From the NCBI RefSeq assembly GCF_900636385.1, contig NZ_LR134269.1, positions 1,054,001 to 1,118,000 of the forward strand: a stretch of DNA of 64,000 bases, in the 5' to 3' direction. The translations under genes were made by a program, and so were the position numbers. The notes below the pieces were generated by a model. It made no database searches. It was not told where the DNA came from and saw only the letters and a program-made list of their open reading frames with translations. This document shows positions 48,680 to 58,768 of this stretch, piece after piece (position 1 is the first letter of the stretch; the number at the start of each line of letters is the position of its first letter). This stretch comes from Staphylococcus warneri. GTDB taxonomy: Bacteria; Bacillota; Bacilli; Staphylococcales; Staphylococcaceae.

Positions 48680-50617
48680 ATGGATCAAATTAATATTCAA
48701 TTTCCAGATGGTAATTCAAAGGCATTTGATAAAGGCACTACTACTGAAGATATAGCGCAATCAATTAGTCCAGGGCTACGTAAAAAGGCAGTTGCAGGTA
48801 AATTTAATGGACAAATGGTAGATTTAACACGACCGTTAGAAGAAGATGGTGAAATTGAAATCGTTACACCAGGTAGTGATGAAGCATTAGAAGTATTGCG
48901 TCATTCAACTGCACATTTGATGGCTCAAGCATTAAAACGTTTATACGGGGATGTTAAATTTGGTGTAGGTCCTGTCATCGAAGGCGGTTTCTACTATGAT
49001 TTTGATACTGAAGAAAAAATTTCATCAGATGACTTTGAAAAAATTGAAAAAACAATGAAAAAAATTGTTGATGAGAATCATAAAATCGAAAGAAAAGTAG
49101 TTACTAGGGATGAAGCTAAAGCATTCTTCAAAGATGATCCATACAAATTAGAATTAATTGATGCAATACCTGAAGATGAAAATGTGACATTATATTCTCA
49201 AGGGGAATTTACTGATTTATGTAGAGGGGTTCATGTACCATCTACGTCTAAAATAAAAGAATTTAAATTATTATCAACAGCTGGCGCGTACTGGCGTGGA
49301 GATAGTAATAATAAAATGCTACAACGTATTTACGGTACTGCGTTCTTTGATAAAAAAGATTTAAAAGCACATTTAGAAATGTTGGAAGAACGTAAGGAAC
49401 GTGATCATCGTAAAATCGGTAAAGATTTAGAATTATTTGCTAATAGTCAACTTGTTGGTGCAGGTTTACCACTATGGTTACCTAATGGTGCTACAATTCG
49501 TCGTGAAATTGAACGTTATATTGTGGATAAAGAAGTAAGTATGGGATATGACCACGTATATACACCAGTTTTAGCAAATGTTGATTTATATAAAACTTCA
49601 GGACATTGGGATCACTATCAAGAGGATATGTTCCCCCCAATGAAATTAGATGAGACAGAGGAAATGGTATTACGTCCAATGAACTGTCCACACCATATGA
49701 TGGTTTATAATAATAAACCACATTCTTATAGAGAATTACCTATTCGTATTGCCGAATTAGGTACTATGCACAGATACGAAGCTAGTGGGGCTGTATCAGG
49801 ACTACAACGTGTAAGAGGTATGACTTTAAATGACTCACATATCTTTGTTAGACCAGATCAAATTAAAGAAGAATTCAAACGTGTAGTTAACATGATTCAA
49901 GATGTATATAAAGACTTTGGATTCGAAGACTACCGTTTCAGATTAAGTTATAGAGACCCAGAAGATAAAGAAAAGTATTTTGATGATGATGAAATGTGGA
50001 ATAAGGCTGAGAACATGATTAAAGAAGCGGCTGATGAATTAGGATTATCATACGAAGAAGCTATTGGTGAAGCGGCATTTTATGGGCCTAAATTGGATGT
50101 TCAAGTTAAAACAGCTATGGGTAAAGAAGAAACATTATCTACAGCACAACTAGATTTCTTATTACCAGAACGTTTTGAACTGACATATATTGGTCAGGAT
50201 GGAGAACACCATAGACCAGTAGTGATACACCGTGGAGTTGTATCTACAATGGAACGATTTGTTGCATTCTTAACTGAAGAAACTAAAGGTGCATTCCCAA
50301 CTTGGTTAGCACCGAAACAAGTAGAAATTATTCCAGTTAATTTAGATTTACATTACGACTATGCAAAATCAATACAAGATGAATTGAAATCTCAAGGCGT
50401 ACGTGTTGAAATCGATGACCGTAATGAAAAAATGGGTTATAAAATCCGTGAAGCTCAAATGCAAAAAATTCCATACCAAATCGTGGTAGGAGATAAAGAA
50501 GCAGAAAACAATGAAGTAAATGTTCGTAAGTATGGTTCACAAGACCAAGAGACATTAGAAAAAGATGAATTCATCTGGAATTTAGTAGACGAAATCCGTT
50601 TGAAAAAGCATAGATAA
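48680..50617 (+). CDS. thrS: Threonine--tRNA ligase
   Basis: Charges tRNA-Thr. The 645-residue protein has the N-terminal TGS domain ([16 protein letters not shown]), an editing domain with [10 protein letters not shown] and a Cys/His site ([12 protein letters not shown]), the class II catalytic core with the zinc Cys in RPMNCPHHM and motifs 2 and 3 ([34 protein letters not shown]), and an anticodon domain at the end. Start ATG follows AGGAGGT. It is controlled by the T-box leader. I see no terminator directly after it; the lysP leader promoter begins 3 bases beyond the stop. Confidence 0.98.
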   Translation: MDQINIQFPDGNSKAFDKGTTTEDIAQSISPGLRKKAVAGKFNGQMVDLTRPLEEDGEIEIVTPGSDEALEVLRHSTAHLMAQALKRLYGDVKFGVGPVIEGGFYYDFDTEEKISSDDFEKIEKTMKKIVDENHKIERKVVTRDEAKAFFKDDPYKLELIDAIPEDENVTLYSQGEFTDLCRGVHVPSTSKIKEFKLLSTAGAYWRGDSNNKMLQRIYGTAFFDKKDLKAHLEMLEERKERDHRKIGKDLELFANSQLVGAGLPLWLPNGATIRREIERYIVDKEVSMGYDHVYTPVLANVDLYKTSGHWDHYQEDMFPPMKLDETEEMVLRPMNCPHHMMVYNNKPHSYRELPIRIAELGTMHRYEASGAVSGLQRVRGMTLNDSHIFVRPDQIKEEFKRVVNMIQDVYKDFGFEDYRFRLSYRDPEDKEKYFDDDEMWNKAENMIKEAADELGLSYEEAIGEAAFYGPKLDVQVKTAMGKEETLSTAQLDFLLPERFELTYIGQDGEHHRPVVIHRGVVSTMERFVAFLTEETKGAFPTWLAPKQVEIIPVNLDLHYDYAKSIQDELKSQGVRVEIDDRNEKMGYKIREAQMQKIPYQIVVGDKEAENNEVNVRKYGSQDQETLEKDEFIWNLVDEIRLKKHR

Positions 50618-50619
50618 AC

Positions 50620-50648
50620 TTGAAATTTAAGCGCAGTTCATGTATATT
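50620..50648 (+). promoter_or_regulatory. Promoter of the lysP leader
   Basis: TTGAAA (50620-50625) and TATATT (50643-50648) with a 17-base spacer, immediately after thrS. Confidence 0.7.
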
Positions 50649-50667
50649 ACAAGTTAGTTAAATAAAA

Positions 50668-50840
50668 AGTTGAGTTAGAGGTTGCAATATTAAAGAGTCG
50701 CTTGTCAGAAGTCTTATGGGACGTATGTTGAACAAGTTAAAGGTAATATTGCCGAAACAAGTGATAACCATAATTATGATTTGTTGGGACAGTTCTCGAA
50801 AGAAACTGTACTGTCACAGAATGTGATGAGCTACCTTATA
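50668..50840 (+). ncRNA. Lysine riboswitch (L-box)
   Basis: Conserved L-box blocks are visible in order: AGAGGTTGC (50677-50685), AAAGAGTCGC, AAAGGTAATATTGCCGAAAC (about 50739-50758), TTGTTGGGACAG and ACTGTCAC (complementary arms of one helix), and GAGCTACC near 50828. The position before a LysP-type permease and a following terminator agree. Lysine binding should favour the terminator at 50852-50892. Confidence 0.9.
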
Positions 50841-50851
50841 TAGATAAAAGC

Positions 50852-50892
50852 AAAGTGGTTGCATATCTTAAAGGTATGTAGCCACTTTTTTG
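50852..50892 (+). terminator. Expression-platform terminator of the lysine riboswitch
   Basis: AAAGTGGTTGCATA (from 50852) pairs with TATGTAGCCACTT (50875-50887), followed by a T run. Confidence 0.9.
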
Positions 50893-51038
50893 TTTTAAAT
50901 TTATAAATAAAAGTAACATGATTAAGTGAGGTATCGTGTAGTCATATAAATGAAGATATAGAACTTAACGTGTTGTTTCTTTAATAAATAATAAAACAAA
51001 ATCATAACTGCCTCTAAATACAAAGAAAGGAATCTTCT

Positions 51039-52535
51039 ATGAGTAAAAACAAAAGTCAAAACGAAGGTATACAAAGAGGTTTAAAAGACCGTCATATATC
51101 TATGATAGCCATTGGTGGTTGTATTGGTACAGGTCTATTTATGACTTCGGGTGGAGCCATTCACAGTGCTGGAGCATTAGGTGCTTTGATTGCATATGCG
51201 ATTATTGGAGCAATGGTATTCTTCTTAATGACATCACTTGGCGAGATGGCCACATATTTACCAGTTTCAGGATCATTTAGTACTTACGCCACACGATTTG
51301 TAGATCCATCACTTGGATTTGCATTAGGATGGAATTATTGGTTTAACTGGGTTATTACTGTAGCTGCAGATGTAACAATTGCCGCGCAAGTCATACAATA
51401 TTGGTCCCCAATGCAAAGTGTGCCTGCTTGGGTCTGGAGTTGTATATTTTTAGTAATTATCTTTGCACTTAACTCATTGTCAGTTCGAGTATATGGTGAG
51501 AGTGAATATTGGTTTGCACTAATAAAAGTTGTTACTGTCATCATATTTATTGTGATAGGTTTATTAACTATTGTAGGTATTATGGGCGGTAAATTCGTTG
51601 GTTTTGAAACGTTTACTAAAGGAAGCGGCCCAATCCTTGGTGGCAACTTAGGAGGGAGCTTACTTTCAATATTAGGGGTATTCCTAGTTGCTGGTTTCTC
51701 ATTCCAAGGTACTGAATTGATAGGGATAACAGCAGGGGAATCTGAAAATCCTGAAAGAGCCGTTCCAAAAGCTATTAAACAAGTATTCTGGAGAATATTA
51801 TTATTTTATATATTAGCTATATTCATCATTGGTATGTTAATACCTTATGATAGTAGTGCACTTATGGGTGGAGAAAATAGTATCTCTACATCACCATTTA
51901 CATTAGTATTCAAGAATGCTGGACTTGCATTTGCAGCATCATTTATGAATGCAGTTATTTTAACATCAGTATTATCTGCAGGTAATTCAGGAATGTATGC
52001 ATCTACTAGAATGCTATATTCAATGAGTAAAGATAAACTAGCGTTTAATTCATTTTCAAAAACGAATAAAAATGGTGTGCCGCACATATCATTAATTGTA
52101 ACTGGAATTATTGTTGTAGTGATTTTTGCAGTACAACATTTTAGTGGTGATGCATATGAATATATCGTAGCTGCTAGTGGTATGACAGGATTCATTGCTT
52201 GGGTCGGTATAGCTGTAAGTCATTATAGATTTAGACGTGCATTTGATAAACAAAATTATGATAAATCTAAACTAAAATATACGGCTAAATTATTCCCATT
52301 TGGCCCGATATTTGCTGGATTTTTATGTATTATCGTAATATTAGGTCAAGATGTCGATTTTATTAAAACAGGAGACTTTGATTTAAATAGATTTATTATT
52401 ACTTATATGGGTATTCCAGTATTCTTAGCATTCTTTATTTATCATAAAGTAAGATATAAAACAAAGAAAATCCCATTAGAACAGGTAGATTTACGTCAAG
52501 ATGTGTCAATGGAAGAAGTAAGACATCACGATTAA
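51039..52535 (+). CDS. lysP: Lysine-specific amino acid permease
   Basis: A 498-residue APC-superfamily permease with 12 predicted membrane helices. It has the first-helix signature RHISMIAIGGCIGTGLFMTSG and the GEMATYLPVSGSFSTYATRF segment typical of LysP-type transporters, and it carries the conserved EL(I)GITAGESENPERAVPKA loop. The lysine riboswitch directly upstream is strong independent support for lysine as substrate. The ATG follows GAAAGGA. It is monocistronic; the infC leader promoter starts just behind it. Confidence 0.94.
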   Translation: MSKNKSQNEGIQRGLKDRHISMIAIGGCIGTGLFMTSGGAIHSAGALGALIAYAIIGAMVFFLMTSLGEMATYLPVSGSFSTYATRFVDPSLGFALGWNYWFNWVITVAADVTIAAQVIQYWSPMQSVPAWVWSCIFLVIIFALNSLSVRVYGESEYWFALIKVVTVIIFIVIGLLTIVGIMGGKFVGFETFTKGSGPILGGNLGGSLLSILGVFLVAGFSFQGTELIGITAGESENPERAVPKAIKQVFWRILLFYILAIFIIGMLIPYDSSALMGGENSISTSPFTLVFKNAGLAFAASFMNAVILTSVLSAGNSGMYASTRMLYSMSKDKLAFNSFSKTNKNGVPHISLIVTGIIVVVIFAVQHFSGDAYEYIVAASGMTGFIAWVGIAVSHYRFRRAFDKQNYDKSKLKYTAKLFPFGPIFAGFLCIIVILGQDVDFIKTGDFDLNRFIITYMGIPVFLAFFIYHKVRYKTKKIPLEQVDLRQDVSMEEVRHHD

Positions 52536-52547
52536 TAAAAAAAGTAG

Positions 52548-52576
52548 TTGACGAATACATTTATTGTTGATATGAT
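52548..52576 (+). promoter_or_regulatory. Promoter of the infC operon
   Basis: TTGACG (52548-52553) and TATGAT (52571-52576) with a 17-base spacer, 13 bases after lysP. Confidence 0.8.
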
Positions 52577-52589
52577 TAATAACGTTGAA

Positions 52590-52718
52590 TACGAAACGAA
52601 CCAAGTAGAAGCTCCCGCTTCTCACCTGTAGCGACGCAACAAGCAGTTGGCAGGTTAATCATGTTACACAATTAATGTGTGAAGAAGAGCGGGTAGTGAT
52701 ACTCGCTCTTCTTTTTTG
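52590..52718 (+). ncRNA. L20-type leader with attenuator before infC-rpmI-rplT
   Basis: The leader has a hairpin AGAAGC/GCTTCT (52607-52612 with 52617-52622), further paired arms, and a strong terminator AGAAGAGCGGGTA (52683-52695) with 52700-52712 followed by T residues. CCCGCTTCT (52614-52622) can also pair with the left terminator arm, giving an antiterminator. In Bacillus the same operon is attenuated by ribosomal protein L20 binding its leader; this arrangement fits that mechanism. Confidence 0.8.
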
Positions 52719-52756
52719 CTTGGGACAATTTCGTAAAATTCTGGGAGGTGTCAACC

Positions 52757-53275
52757 ATAGCAAAAGATCAGACTCAAATTAATGAGAAAATTCGTGCAAA
52801 AGAACTTCGTTTAGTAGGTCAAGATGGTGAACAAATAGGTGTTAAATCAAAACAAGAAGCGTTAGAAATGGCTGAACGTGTTGATTTAGATTTAGTAATC
52901 GTAGCACCAAATGCTAAACCACCTGTTGCAAGAATTATGGATTACGGTAAATTCAAATTCGAACAACAGAAAAAAGAAAAAGAAATGAAGAAGAAACAAA
53001 AAACAATTAACGTTAAAGAAATTCGTTTAAGTCCAACAATTGAGGAACATGATTTCCAAACAAAATTGAAAAACGGACGTAAATTCCTTTCTAAAGGCGA
53101 TAAATGTAAAGTTTCAATTCGTTTCAGAGGTCGTGCCATTACTCACAAAGAAATTGGTCAACGCCAGTTAGAAAAATTTGCTGAAGAATGTAAAGACCTT
53201 GCAACAATCGAACAAAAGCCTAAAATGGAAGGCCGTCAAATGTTCCTTATGTTATCACCAATTAATGAAAAATAA
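52757..53275 (+). CDS. infC: Translation initiation factor IF-3
   Basis: Binds the 30S subunit and rejects poor start codons. The protein has the N domain ([24 protein letters not shown], here IRAKELRLV) and the C domain after a Lys-rich linker ([22 protein letters not shown], shown in pieces: [13 protein letters not shown]). An in-frame GTG at 52748 lies inside the ribosome site GGGAGGTG (52743-52750), so I place the start at ATA 52757, six bases beyond it, giving 172 residues. Non-AUG starts such as AUU or AUA are typical of infC and let IF-3 limit its own synthesis. It heads the infC-rpmI-rplT operon. Confidence 0.9.
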   Translation: MAKDQTQINEKIRAKELRLVGQDGEQIGVKSKQEALEMAERVDLDLVIVAPNAKPPVARIMDYGKFKFEQQKKEKEMKKKQKTINVKEIRLSPTIEEHDFQTKLKNGRKFLSKGDKCKVSIRFRGRAITHKEIGQRQLEKFAEECKDLATIEQKPKMEGRQMFLMLSPINEK

Positions 53276-53305
53276 TTAATAATAATTTCTAGGAGGAAAT
53301 GAATC

Positions 53306-53506
53306 ATGCCTAAAATGAAAACTCACCGTGGAGCAGCGAAACGTGTTAAAAGAACTGGTTCAGGTCAATTAAAACGTTCAAGAGCTTTCACATCTCACTT
53401 ATTTGCAAACAAAAACACTAAACAAAAACGTCAATTACGTAAAAGTAGATTAGTTTCTAAAAGCGATATGAAACGTGTAAAACAATTATTATCTTATAAA
53501 AAATAA
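53306..53506 (+). CDS. rpmI: 50S ribosomal protein L35
   Basis: A small, very basic 66-residue large-subunit protein, starting [20 protein letters not shown], the L35 signature. Length is exact for the family. It lies 30 bases after infC and 55 before rplT, with an AGGAGG ribosome site, in the conserved infC-rpmI-rplT operon, and so falls under the same leader control. Confidence 0.98.
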   Translation: MPKMKTHRGAAKRVKRTGSGQLKRSRAFTSHLFANKNTKQKRQLRKSRLVSKSDMKRVKQLLSYKK

Positions 53507-53561
53507 TACGACTAACGAATAAAGAATAATTACGTAGATAGTATCTAAGGAGGAATTTAAT

Positions 53562-53918
53562 ATGCCACGAGTAAAAGGTGGAACAGTAACAAGAGCACGT
53601 CGTAAAAAAACGATTAAATTAGCTAAAGGTTACTTCGGTTCAAAACATACATTATATAAAGTAGCAAAACAACAAGTAATGAAATCAGGTCAATACGCAT
53701 TCCGTGACCGTCGTCAACGTAAACGTGATTTCCGTAAATTATGGATTACACGTATTAATGCAGCAGCACGTAAACATGATATCAGCTATTCACGTTTAAT
53801 GAACGGATTGAAAAAAGCTGACATCGATATCAACCGTAAAATGTTATCTGAAATAGCTATTTCAGACGATAAAGCATTCGGTGAATTAGTATCAAAAGCT
53901 AAAGACGCTTTAAAATAA
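53562..53918 (+). CDS. rplT: 50S ribosomal protein L20
   Basis: A 118-residue large-subunit assembly protein and probable feedback regulator of its own operon. It begins [16 protein letters not shown] and has the long basic N-terminal helix region and the conserved C-terminal [20 protein letters not shown], the globular part that in Bacillus binds the leader RNA. AAGGAGG precedes the ATG. A perfect terminator follows. Confidence 0.98.
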   Translation: MPRVKGGTVTRARRKKTIKLAKGYFGSKHTLYKVAKQQVMKSGQYAFRDRRQRKRDFRKLWITRINAAARKHDISYSRLMNGLKKADIDINRKMLSEIAISDDKAFGELVSKAKDALK

Positions 53919-53927
53919 GCTTAACTC

Positions 53928-53970
53928 ATAAAAGCTGAGACATTTATATGATGTCTCAGCTTTTATTTAT
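53928..53970 (+). terminator. Terminator of the infC operon
   Basis: A stem of about 15 bp with AAAAGCTGAGACAT (to 53942) paired with ATGTCTCAGCTTTT (from 53951), followed by ATTTAT. Confidence 0.9.
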
Positions 53971-54096
53971 ATATCTTTCTATTTAAATATAAAATTGTTT
54001 AAGCATTGATATAAATTAAGAAGATACGTTAATCATCGCGAATCAAAAATAAGTTTGATAGAATAATATCATAAAGAAAATATAAAGGAGTTTAAT

Positions 54097-54705
54097 ATGT
54101 CTAAATTTGATGAGCAAATTATAGTAGTGCCAAGAACAACGCTTTTCGATAATGAAAAGAATGCATTCAATGGATTTTTATCAAAAAATGATGAAAAAGG
54201 TAATAATATTTTTAATTCATTAAGACAGTATGATGTGAAACGTAGAGGAGACATGGAAGAGGATCCAGGTTTTAAACAACTTATTTCATATTGTTTATTA
54301 GAAAATCAAAATGGTGAAATTCTTGTTTATGAACGTCTTTCTGGCGGCGGTGAAGAAAGATTGCACGGACAATCTTCGATTGGCGTCGGTGGACACATGA
54401 ATGATGTAGTAGGGGCAGATTCAATTAATGAAGTACTGAGAGTAAATGCCCAAAGAGAATTAGAAGAAGAAGTAGGTTTGCCTACTGAAGATTCTCAAAA
54501 TATGGAATACCTAGGTTTTATCAATGATGACAATAATGAAGTAGGTAAAGTTCATATGGGTGTAGTATTTAAAATAACAGTCAATTCAAATGATGTAGAA
54601 GCTAAAGAAACGGATACGCTAAGAATCAAATGGATTGAAAAAGGGAAAATAGAATCATACGATGACTTTGAGACATGGAGTGCATTAATTCTTCAAGATT
54701 TATAA
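54097..54705 (+). CDS. Nudix hydrolase family protein
   Basis: A 202-residue protein with an exact Nudix box, G-x5-E-x7-RE-L-x-EE-x-G-L, in GADSINEVLRVNAQ followed by RELEEEVGL (about residues 108-130). Its Glu residues bind the metal that activates water for cleaving nucleoside-diphosphate-linked compounds. Ahead of it is a phosphoesterase-type N-terminus, IIVVPRTTLF, seen in a Nudix subgroup of unknown substrate. The ATG follows AAAGGAG. The TPR gene begins 19 bases downstream, so the two may be co-transcribed. Confidence 0.85.
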   Translation: MSKFDEQIIVVPRTTLFDNEKNAFNGFLSKNDEKGNNIFNSLRQYDVKRRGDMEEDPGFKQLISYCLLENQNGEILVYERLSGGGEERLHGQSSIGVGGHMNDVVGADSINEVLRVNAQRELEEEVGLPTEDSQNMEYLGFINDDNNEVGKVHMGVVFKITVNSNDVEAKETDTLRIKWIEKGKIESYDDFETWSALILQDL

Positions 54706-54724
54706 TAATTGAGGTGCAAATTAA

Positions 54725-55645
54725 ATGTCAGATATCATCCCATTCCCATTATCTGAGAAAAAGCTAAAAGAAGATATTAGAAAAGCTGAATTAAAACAAG
54801 ACTTTGACAAAATGTATGAATTATTTGAACAATATGAAAGCCAGTTTGAGTTAGATGAAGCACTCTCAATTAAAAAGTGCGATATGCTATATCAAATGGG
54901 AGCATTTTTGGAATTGAGAGAAGAAGCTATCATTTTGCTTAAACAAGGTTTAAACAAGTACGATGAGTTAATGATATTTTATGTTAAAAGTTTAAATGGC
55001 TTAGAACAGTACTATGAATCAGTAGAAGTGATTAATCAAATTATTGATGAAGTACGAGATCATAAAACCAGAATGGAATTATTCCCGTTAAAAGAATACG
55101 CACAATCTAAACTAGATTCAAATCGAGAACAATTGACTCATTCATTAGCTCAATTCAATCAATTAAATACAAGAGAACAAACGCATGTTCTACTTCAACT
55201 CATCGATAATGGGCATTATGATTTCAAAGAAACAATTCATTATTTATTAAGTCATGCTAATGTAGAAAATAACATTATAAGTTTGATGTTAGAATACTTA
55301 AGATTTGCACAGTCTGAAACTAGCGTCACAATTACCAAATATGGTACAACAGTTGACATTATTCCTAAAGATTTAAGTGGGCTAGAACACACGACTTTAA
55401 AATCGATTGTATTGCCAAAAGTGATTGAGAATCTTGAAAATGGCGCCATACATATTGTTGATGAAGCAAGCCATATCATGAATAATCATTCTATATTGCT
55501 ATATCCCCTTAATATTGAAACGCTATTTCCAATAGAAGATTGGATTGTCGCGTATGATGTTTATTTTAAATCAATGTTAGGTATAGATGATAGTATTGCG
55601 AAACAAGAAATTTTATCATATATCTATAAATTAGATAAGCAATGA
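54725..55645 (+). CDS. TPR-like protein (YsoA type), function unknown
   Basis: A 306-residue protein that is helical in the first half, with repeats of the tetratricopeptide kind (DFDKMYELFEQYESQFELDEAL; LKQGLNKYDELMIFYVKSLNGL; YYESVEVINQIIDEV), and a second half of mixed structure. There is no signal peptide or membrane segment. In Bacillus a TPR protein, YsoA, lies beside tig, as here; no function is known to me. TPR folds usually mediate protein contacts, so a chaperone-linked role is only a guess from location. The ATG follows TGAGGTG. Confidence 0.75.
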   Translation: MSDIIPFPLSEKKLKEDIRKAELKQDFDKMYELFEQYESQFELDEALSIKKCDMLYQMGAFLELREEAIILLKQGLNKYDELMIFYVKSLNGLEQYYESVEVINQIIDEVRDHKTRMELFPLKEYAQSKLDSNREQLTHSLAQFNQLNTREQTHVLLQLIDNGHYDFKETIHYLLSHANVENNIISLMLEYLRFAQSETSVTITKYGTTVDIIPKDLSGLEHTTLKSIVLPKVIENLENGAIHIVDEASHIMNNHSILLYPLNIETLFPIEDWIVAYDVYFKSMLGIDDSIAKQEILSYIYKLDKQ

Positions 55646-55742
55646 TAACCCCAATTTCTTGCAAATAATGCATAAATCGTTTAACGTAAATTTTAATTGA
55701 AATTAGTAATAAATTATTTCGCAAACGTTGCAATTTCAATGT

Positions 55743-55771
55743 TTGTGTACACAAATGACCTATGCTATAAT
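55743..55771 (+). promoter_or_regulatory. tig promoter with an overlapping palindrome
   Basis: TTGTGT (55743-55748) and TATAAT (55766-55771) have a 17-base spacer, and TGC just before the -10 makes it an extended -10 promoter. The -35 lies inside the perfect 14-bp palindrome TTTGTGTACACAAA (55742-55755), a candidate operator. Confidence 0.75.
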
Positions 55772-55817
55772 AGGGAAGTTGAAAAAATAAAATAGTTATT
55801 CATGGAGGTATTTATAC

Positions 55818-57122
55818 ATGACAGCAACTTGGGAAAAAAAGGAAGGTAACGAAGGATTATTAACTGTTACTGTTCCATCAGAAAAAGTAGATAAAGCATT
55901 AGATCAAGCATTTAAAAAAGTAGTTAAACAAATTAATGTACCTGGATTCCGTAAAGGTAAAGTGCCTCGTCCAATTTTTGAACAACGCTTTGGCGTTGAA
56001 GCATTATATCAAGATGCAGTAGACATTTTATTACCAGAAGCTTACGGTGAAGCTATTGATGAAACTGGTATTAATCCAGTTGCTCAACCAGAAGTTAACG
56101 TAACTCAAATTGAAAAAGGTAAAGATTTCATTTTTGAAGCTACTGTAACTGTTGAACCAGAAGTTAAATTAGGTGACTACAAAGGTTTAGAAATTGAAAA
56201 ACAAGATTCTGAACTAACAGATGAAGAATTAGAAGAATCAATTAACCATAGTTTAGGCCACATGGCTGAAATGGTAGTCAAAAAAGAAGACGGCGCTGTT
56301 GAAAATGGCGACACAGTTAATATTGATTTCAGTGGTTCAGTTGATGGTGAAGAATTCGAAGGTGGACAAGCTGAAGGTTACGACTTAGAAGTTGGTTCAG
56401 GTTCATTCATCCCAGGTTTTGAAGAACAATTAGAAGGCATGAAAACTGGAGAAGAAAAAGACGTTGTTGTTACATTCCCAGAAGAGTATCATGCTGAAGA
56501 ATTAGCTGGAAAAGAAGCTACTTTCAAAACAAAAGTAAATGAAATCAAATATAAAGATGTTCCAGAATTAAATGATGAAATTGCTAATGAGTTAGATGCA
56601 GAAGCTAATTCAGTTGATGAATATAAAGAAAACTTACGTAAACGTCTTGCTGAACAAAAAGCGACTGAAGCTGAAAACACTGAAAAAGAAGAAGCAATTA
56701 AAAAAGCAACAGACAATGCTACAATCGACATTCCTCAAGCAATGATCGATACTGAATTAGATCGTATGGTTCAAGAATTTGGTCAAAGAATCCAACAACA
56801 AGGGTTAGATTTACAAACATATTTCCAAATTTCTGGACAAGATGAGTCTCAATTAAGAGAACAAATGAAAGACGATGCAGAACAACGTGTTAAAACAAAC
56901 TTAACATTAACTGCTATTGCTGATGCTGAAAATATCGAAGTTTCAGACGAAGATATTGATAAAGAACTTGAAAAAATGAGTGAACAATTCAACATTTCAG
57001 TTGAAGATATCAAAAACACATTAGGTAATACTGATATCGTTAAAAATGATGTTCGCATCCAAAAAGTTATCGATTTATTAAAAGACAATGCTAAATTAGT
57101 AGAAGGTAGCAAAGAAGACTAA
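55818..57122 (+). CDS. tig: Trigger factor (ribosome-bound chaperone and prolyl isomerase)
   Basis: Binds near the ribosome exit tunnel and helps new chains fold. The 434-residue acidic protein has the N-terminal ribosome-binding domain with the signature [17 protein letters not shown] (about residues 43-59), an FKBP-type isomerase domain ([19 protein letters not shown] to [14 protein letters not shown], about 160-245) and a helical C-terminal chaperone domain. AGGAGG-like GGAGGT precedes the ATG. It lies just before clpX, as in Bacillus, separated by a terminator-like repeat. Confidence 0.98.
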   Translation: MTATWEKKEGNEGLLTVTVPSEKVDKALDQAFKKVVKQINVPGFRKGKVPRPIFEQRFGVEALYQDAVDILLPEAYGEAIDETGINPVAQPEVNVTQIEKGKDFIFEATVTVEPEVKLGDYKGLEIEKQDSELTDEELEESINHSLGHMAEMVVKKEDGAVENGDTVNIDFSGSVDGEEFEGGQAEGYDLEVGSGSFIPGFEEQLEGMKTGEEKDVVVTFPEEYHAEELAGKEATFKTKVNEIKYKDVPELNDEIANELDAEANSVDEYKENLRKRLAEQKATEAENTEKEEAIKKATDNATIDIPQAMIDTELDRMVQEFGQRIQQQGLDLQTYFQISGQDESQLREQMKDDAEQRVKTNLTLTAIADAENIEVSDEDIDKELEKMSEQFNISVEDIKNTLGNTDIVKNDVRIQKVIDLLKDNAKLVEGSKED

Positions 57123-57204
57123 TACTATTCTATTAAGCGATATTCAATTTGATATTGTATTGTTTTAATAACATTGATAGGTAGGATGAATAAGATATAT
57201 TATC

Positions 57205-57262
57205 TTGTGGGGTGGGGCCATGAGTTCAATCTGTTATAGTTTGAATTCAGTCCCACTCCTTC
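57205..57262 (+). terminator. Hairpin/terminator with a GTGGGG...CCCAC core after tig
   Basis: GGTGGGGCCATGAGTTCAA (57211-57229) pairs imperfectly with TTGAATTCAGTCCCACTCC (about 57241-57259). It ends tig and resembles the GTGGGAC/GTCCCAC ends of the repeat block at 5748-6168. The T tract is weak. Confidence 0.6.
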
Positions 57263-57353
57263 CTATTTTCAAGCAAATCAATTGAAATGTTATTATGTTG
57301 CATTATAGAATGCTATCTAGTATAGTCTTTATGGAATAGGGGTGTAAAAAAGA

Positions 57354-58616
57354 ATGTTCAAATTCAATGAAGATGAAGAAAATTTAAAATGCTCTTTCTG
57401 TGGTAAAGATCAAGATCAAGTTAAGAAATTAGTTGCAGGAAGTGGCGTATATATTTGTAATGAGTGTATTGAATTATGCTCAGAAATCGTTGAAGAAGAG
57501 TTAGCACAAAATTCTTCAGAGGAATTAACTGAATTACCAACTCCTAAAGAAATTATGGATCATTTGAATGAATATGTTATCGGTCAAGAAAAAGCTAAAA
57601 AAGCTTTATCTGTAGCTGTATATAATCACTATAAACGTATTCAACAATTAGGTCCTAATGAAGATGATGTAGAATTACAAAAAAGTAACATTGCATTAAT
57701 CGGACCAACAGGTAGTGGTAAGACATTATTAGCACAAACATTAGCTAAAACATTAAATGTACCATTTGCAATCGCAGATGCTACAAGTTTAACAGAAGCT
57801 GGCTATGTTGGTGATGACGTAGAAAATATCTTATTACGTTTAATTCAAGCGGCAGATTTTGATATTGATAAAGCTGAAAAAGGTATTATTTATGTAGATG
57901 AAATTGATAAGATTGCAAGAAAATCTGAAAATACATCTATAACACGTGATGTTTCAGGTGAAGGTGTGCAACAAGCATTACTTAAAATATTAGAAGGTAC
58001 TACTGCAAGTGTGCCTCCTCAAGGTGGACGTAAACATCCAAACCAAGAATTGATACAAATTGATACAACAAATATTTTATTCATCCTTGGTGGTGCCTTT
58101 GATGGAATTGATGAAGTTATCAAACGTCGTTTAGGTGAGAAAGTCATTGGTTTCGCTAGTAATGAAGCTGATAAATATGATGAAGAAGCGTTATTAGAGC
58201 AAATTAGACCAGAAGATTTACAATCTTACGGATTGATTCCTGAGTTTATTGGACGTGTACCAATTGTTGCTAATTTAGAAACTTTAGATGTAGATGCGCT
58301 TAAAAATATTTTAACGCAACCTAAAAATGCGCTAGTTAAACAATATACTAAAATGTTAGAACTCGATAACGTCGAGTTAGTATTTAGTGAGGAAGCATTG
58401 TCTGCTATTAGTGAAAAAGCTATTGCACGTAAGACAGGTGCTAGAGGACTTCGTTCTATTATTGAAGAAGCGCTAATTGATATAATGTATGATGTACCTT
58501 CATCAGAAGATGTAACTAAGGTAGTGATTACAGAACAAACGATCAATGATGAAGTCGAACCTGAATTATATGATTCAGAAGGTAATTTAATCAATGATAG
58601 TAAAACATCTGCATAA
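57354..58616 (+). CDS. clpX: ATP-dependent Clp protease ATP-binding subunit ClpX
   Basis: Hexameric AAA+ unfoldase that feeds substrates to ClpP. The 420-residue protein has the N-terminal four-Cys zinc domain (Cys13, Cys16, Cys35, Cys38), Walker A GPTGSGKT, Walker [11 protein letters not shown], the pore-loop GYVGDD, the IGF-type ClpP-docking loop (PEFIGRVP region precedes sensor 1 of the C-domain) and sensor 2 GARGLRSI. Start ATG follows AGGGGTG. It has a separate unit from tig and ends at a terminator before ysxC. Confidence 0.97.
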   Translation: MFKFNEDEENLKCSFCGKDQDQVKKLVAGSGVYICNECIELCSEIVEEELAQNSSEELTELPTPKEIMDHLNEYVIGQEKAKKALSVAVYNHYKRIQQLGPNEDDVELQKSNIALIGPTGSGKTLLAQTLAKTLNVPFAIADATSLTEAGYVGDDVENILLRLIQAADFDIDKAEKGIIYVDEIDKIARKSENTSITRDVSGEGVQQALLKILEGTTASVPPQGGRKHPNQELIQIDTTNILFILGGAFDGIDEVIKRRLGEKVIGFASNEADKYDEEALLEQIRPEDLQSYGLIPEFIGRVPIVANLETLDVDALKNILTQPKNALVKQYTKMLELDNVELVFSEEALSAISEKAIARKTGARGLRSIIEEALIDIMYDVPSSEDVTKVVITEQTINDEVEPELYDSEGNLINDSKTSA

Positions 58617-58633
58617 TTTAATATTTATGGTAC

Positions 58634-58663
58634 AGAGCCACATGTTATTGTGGCTCTTTTTTT
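58634..58663 (+). terminator. Terminator of clpX
   Basis: A perfect 9-bp stem AGAGCCACA (58634-58642) with 58649-58657 is followed by seven T. Confidence 0.95.
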
Positions 58664-58768
58664 ATGTATTTATCATTCAACATTTGTATTTCTTAAAACT
58701 AGGATGACATAGAGATAAAAGTAATGGTAAAGTGTTAATGTGAGAAATAAGAAAAGTGAGGATCACCA

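Noticed and set aside
58226..58594. 122-codon minus-strand ORF within clpX
   Set aside because: Ser/Ile-rich antisense shadow of clpX.
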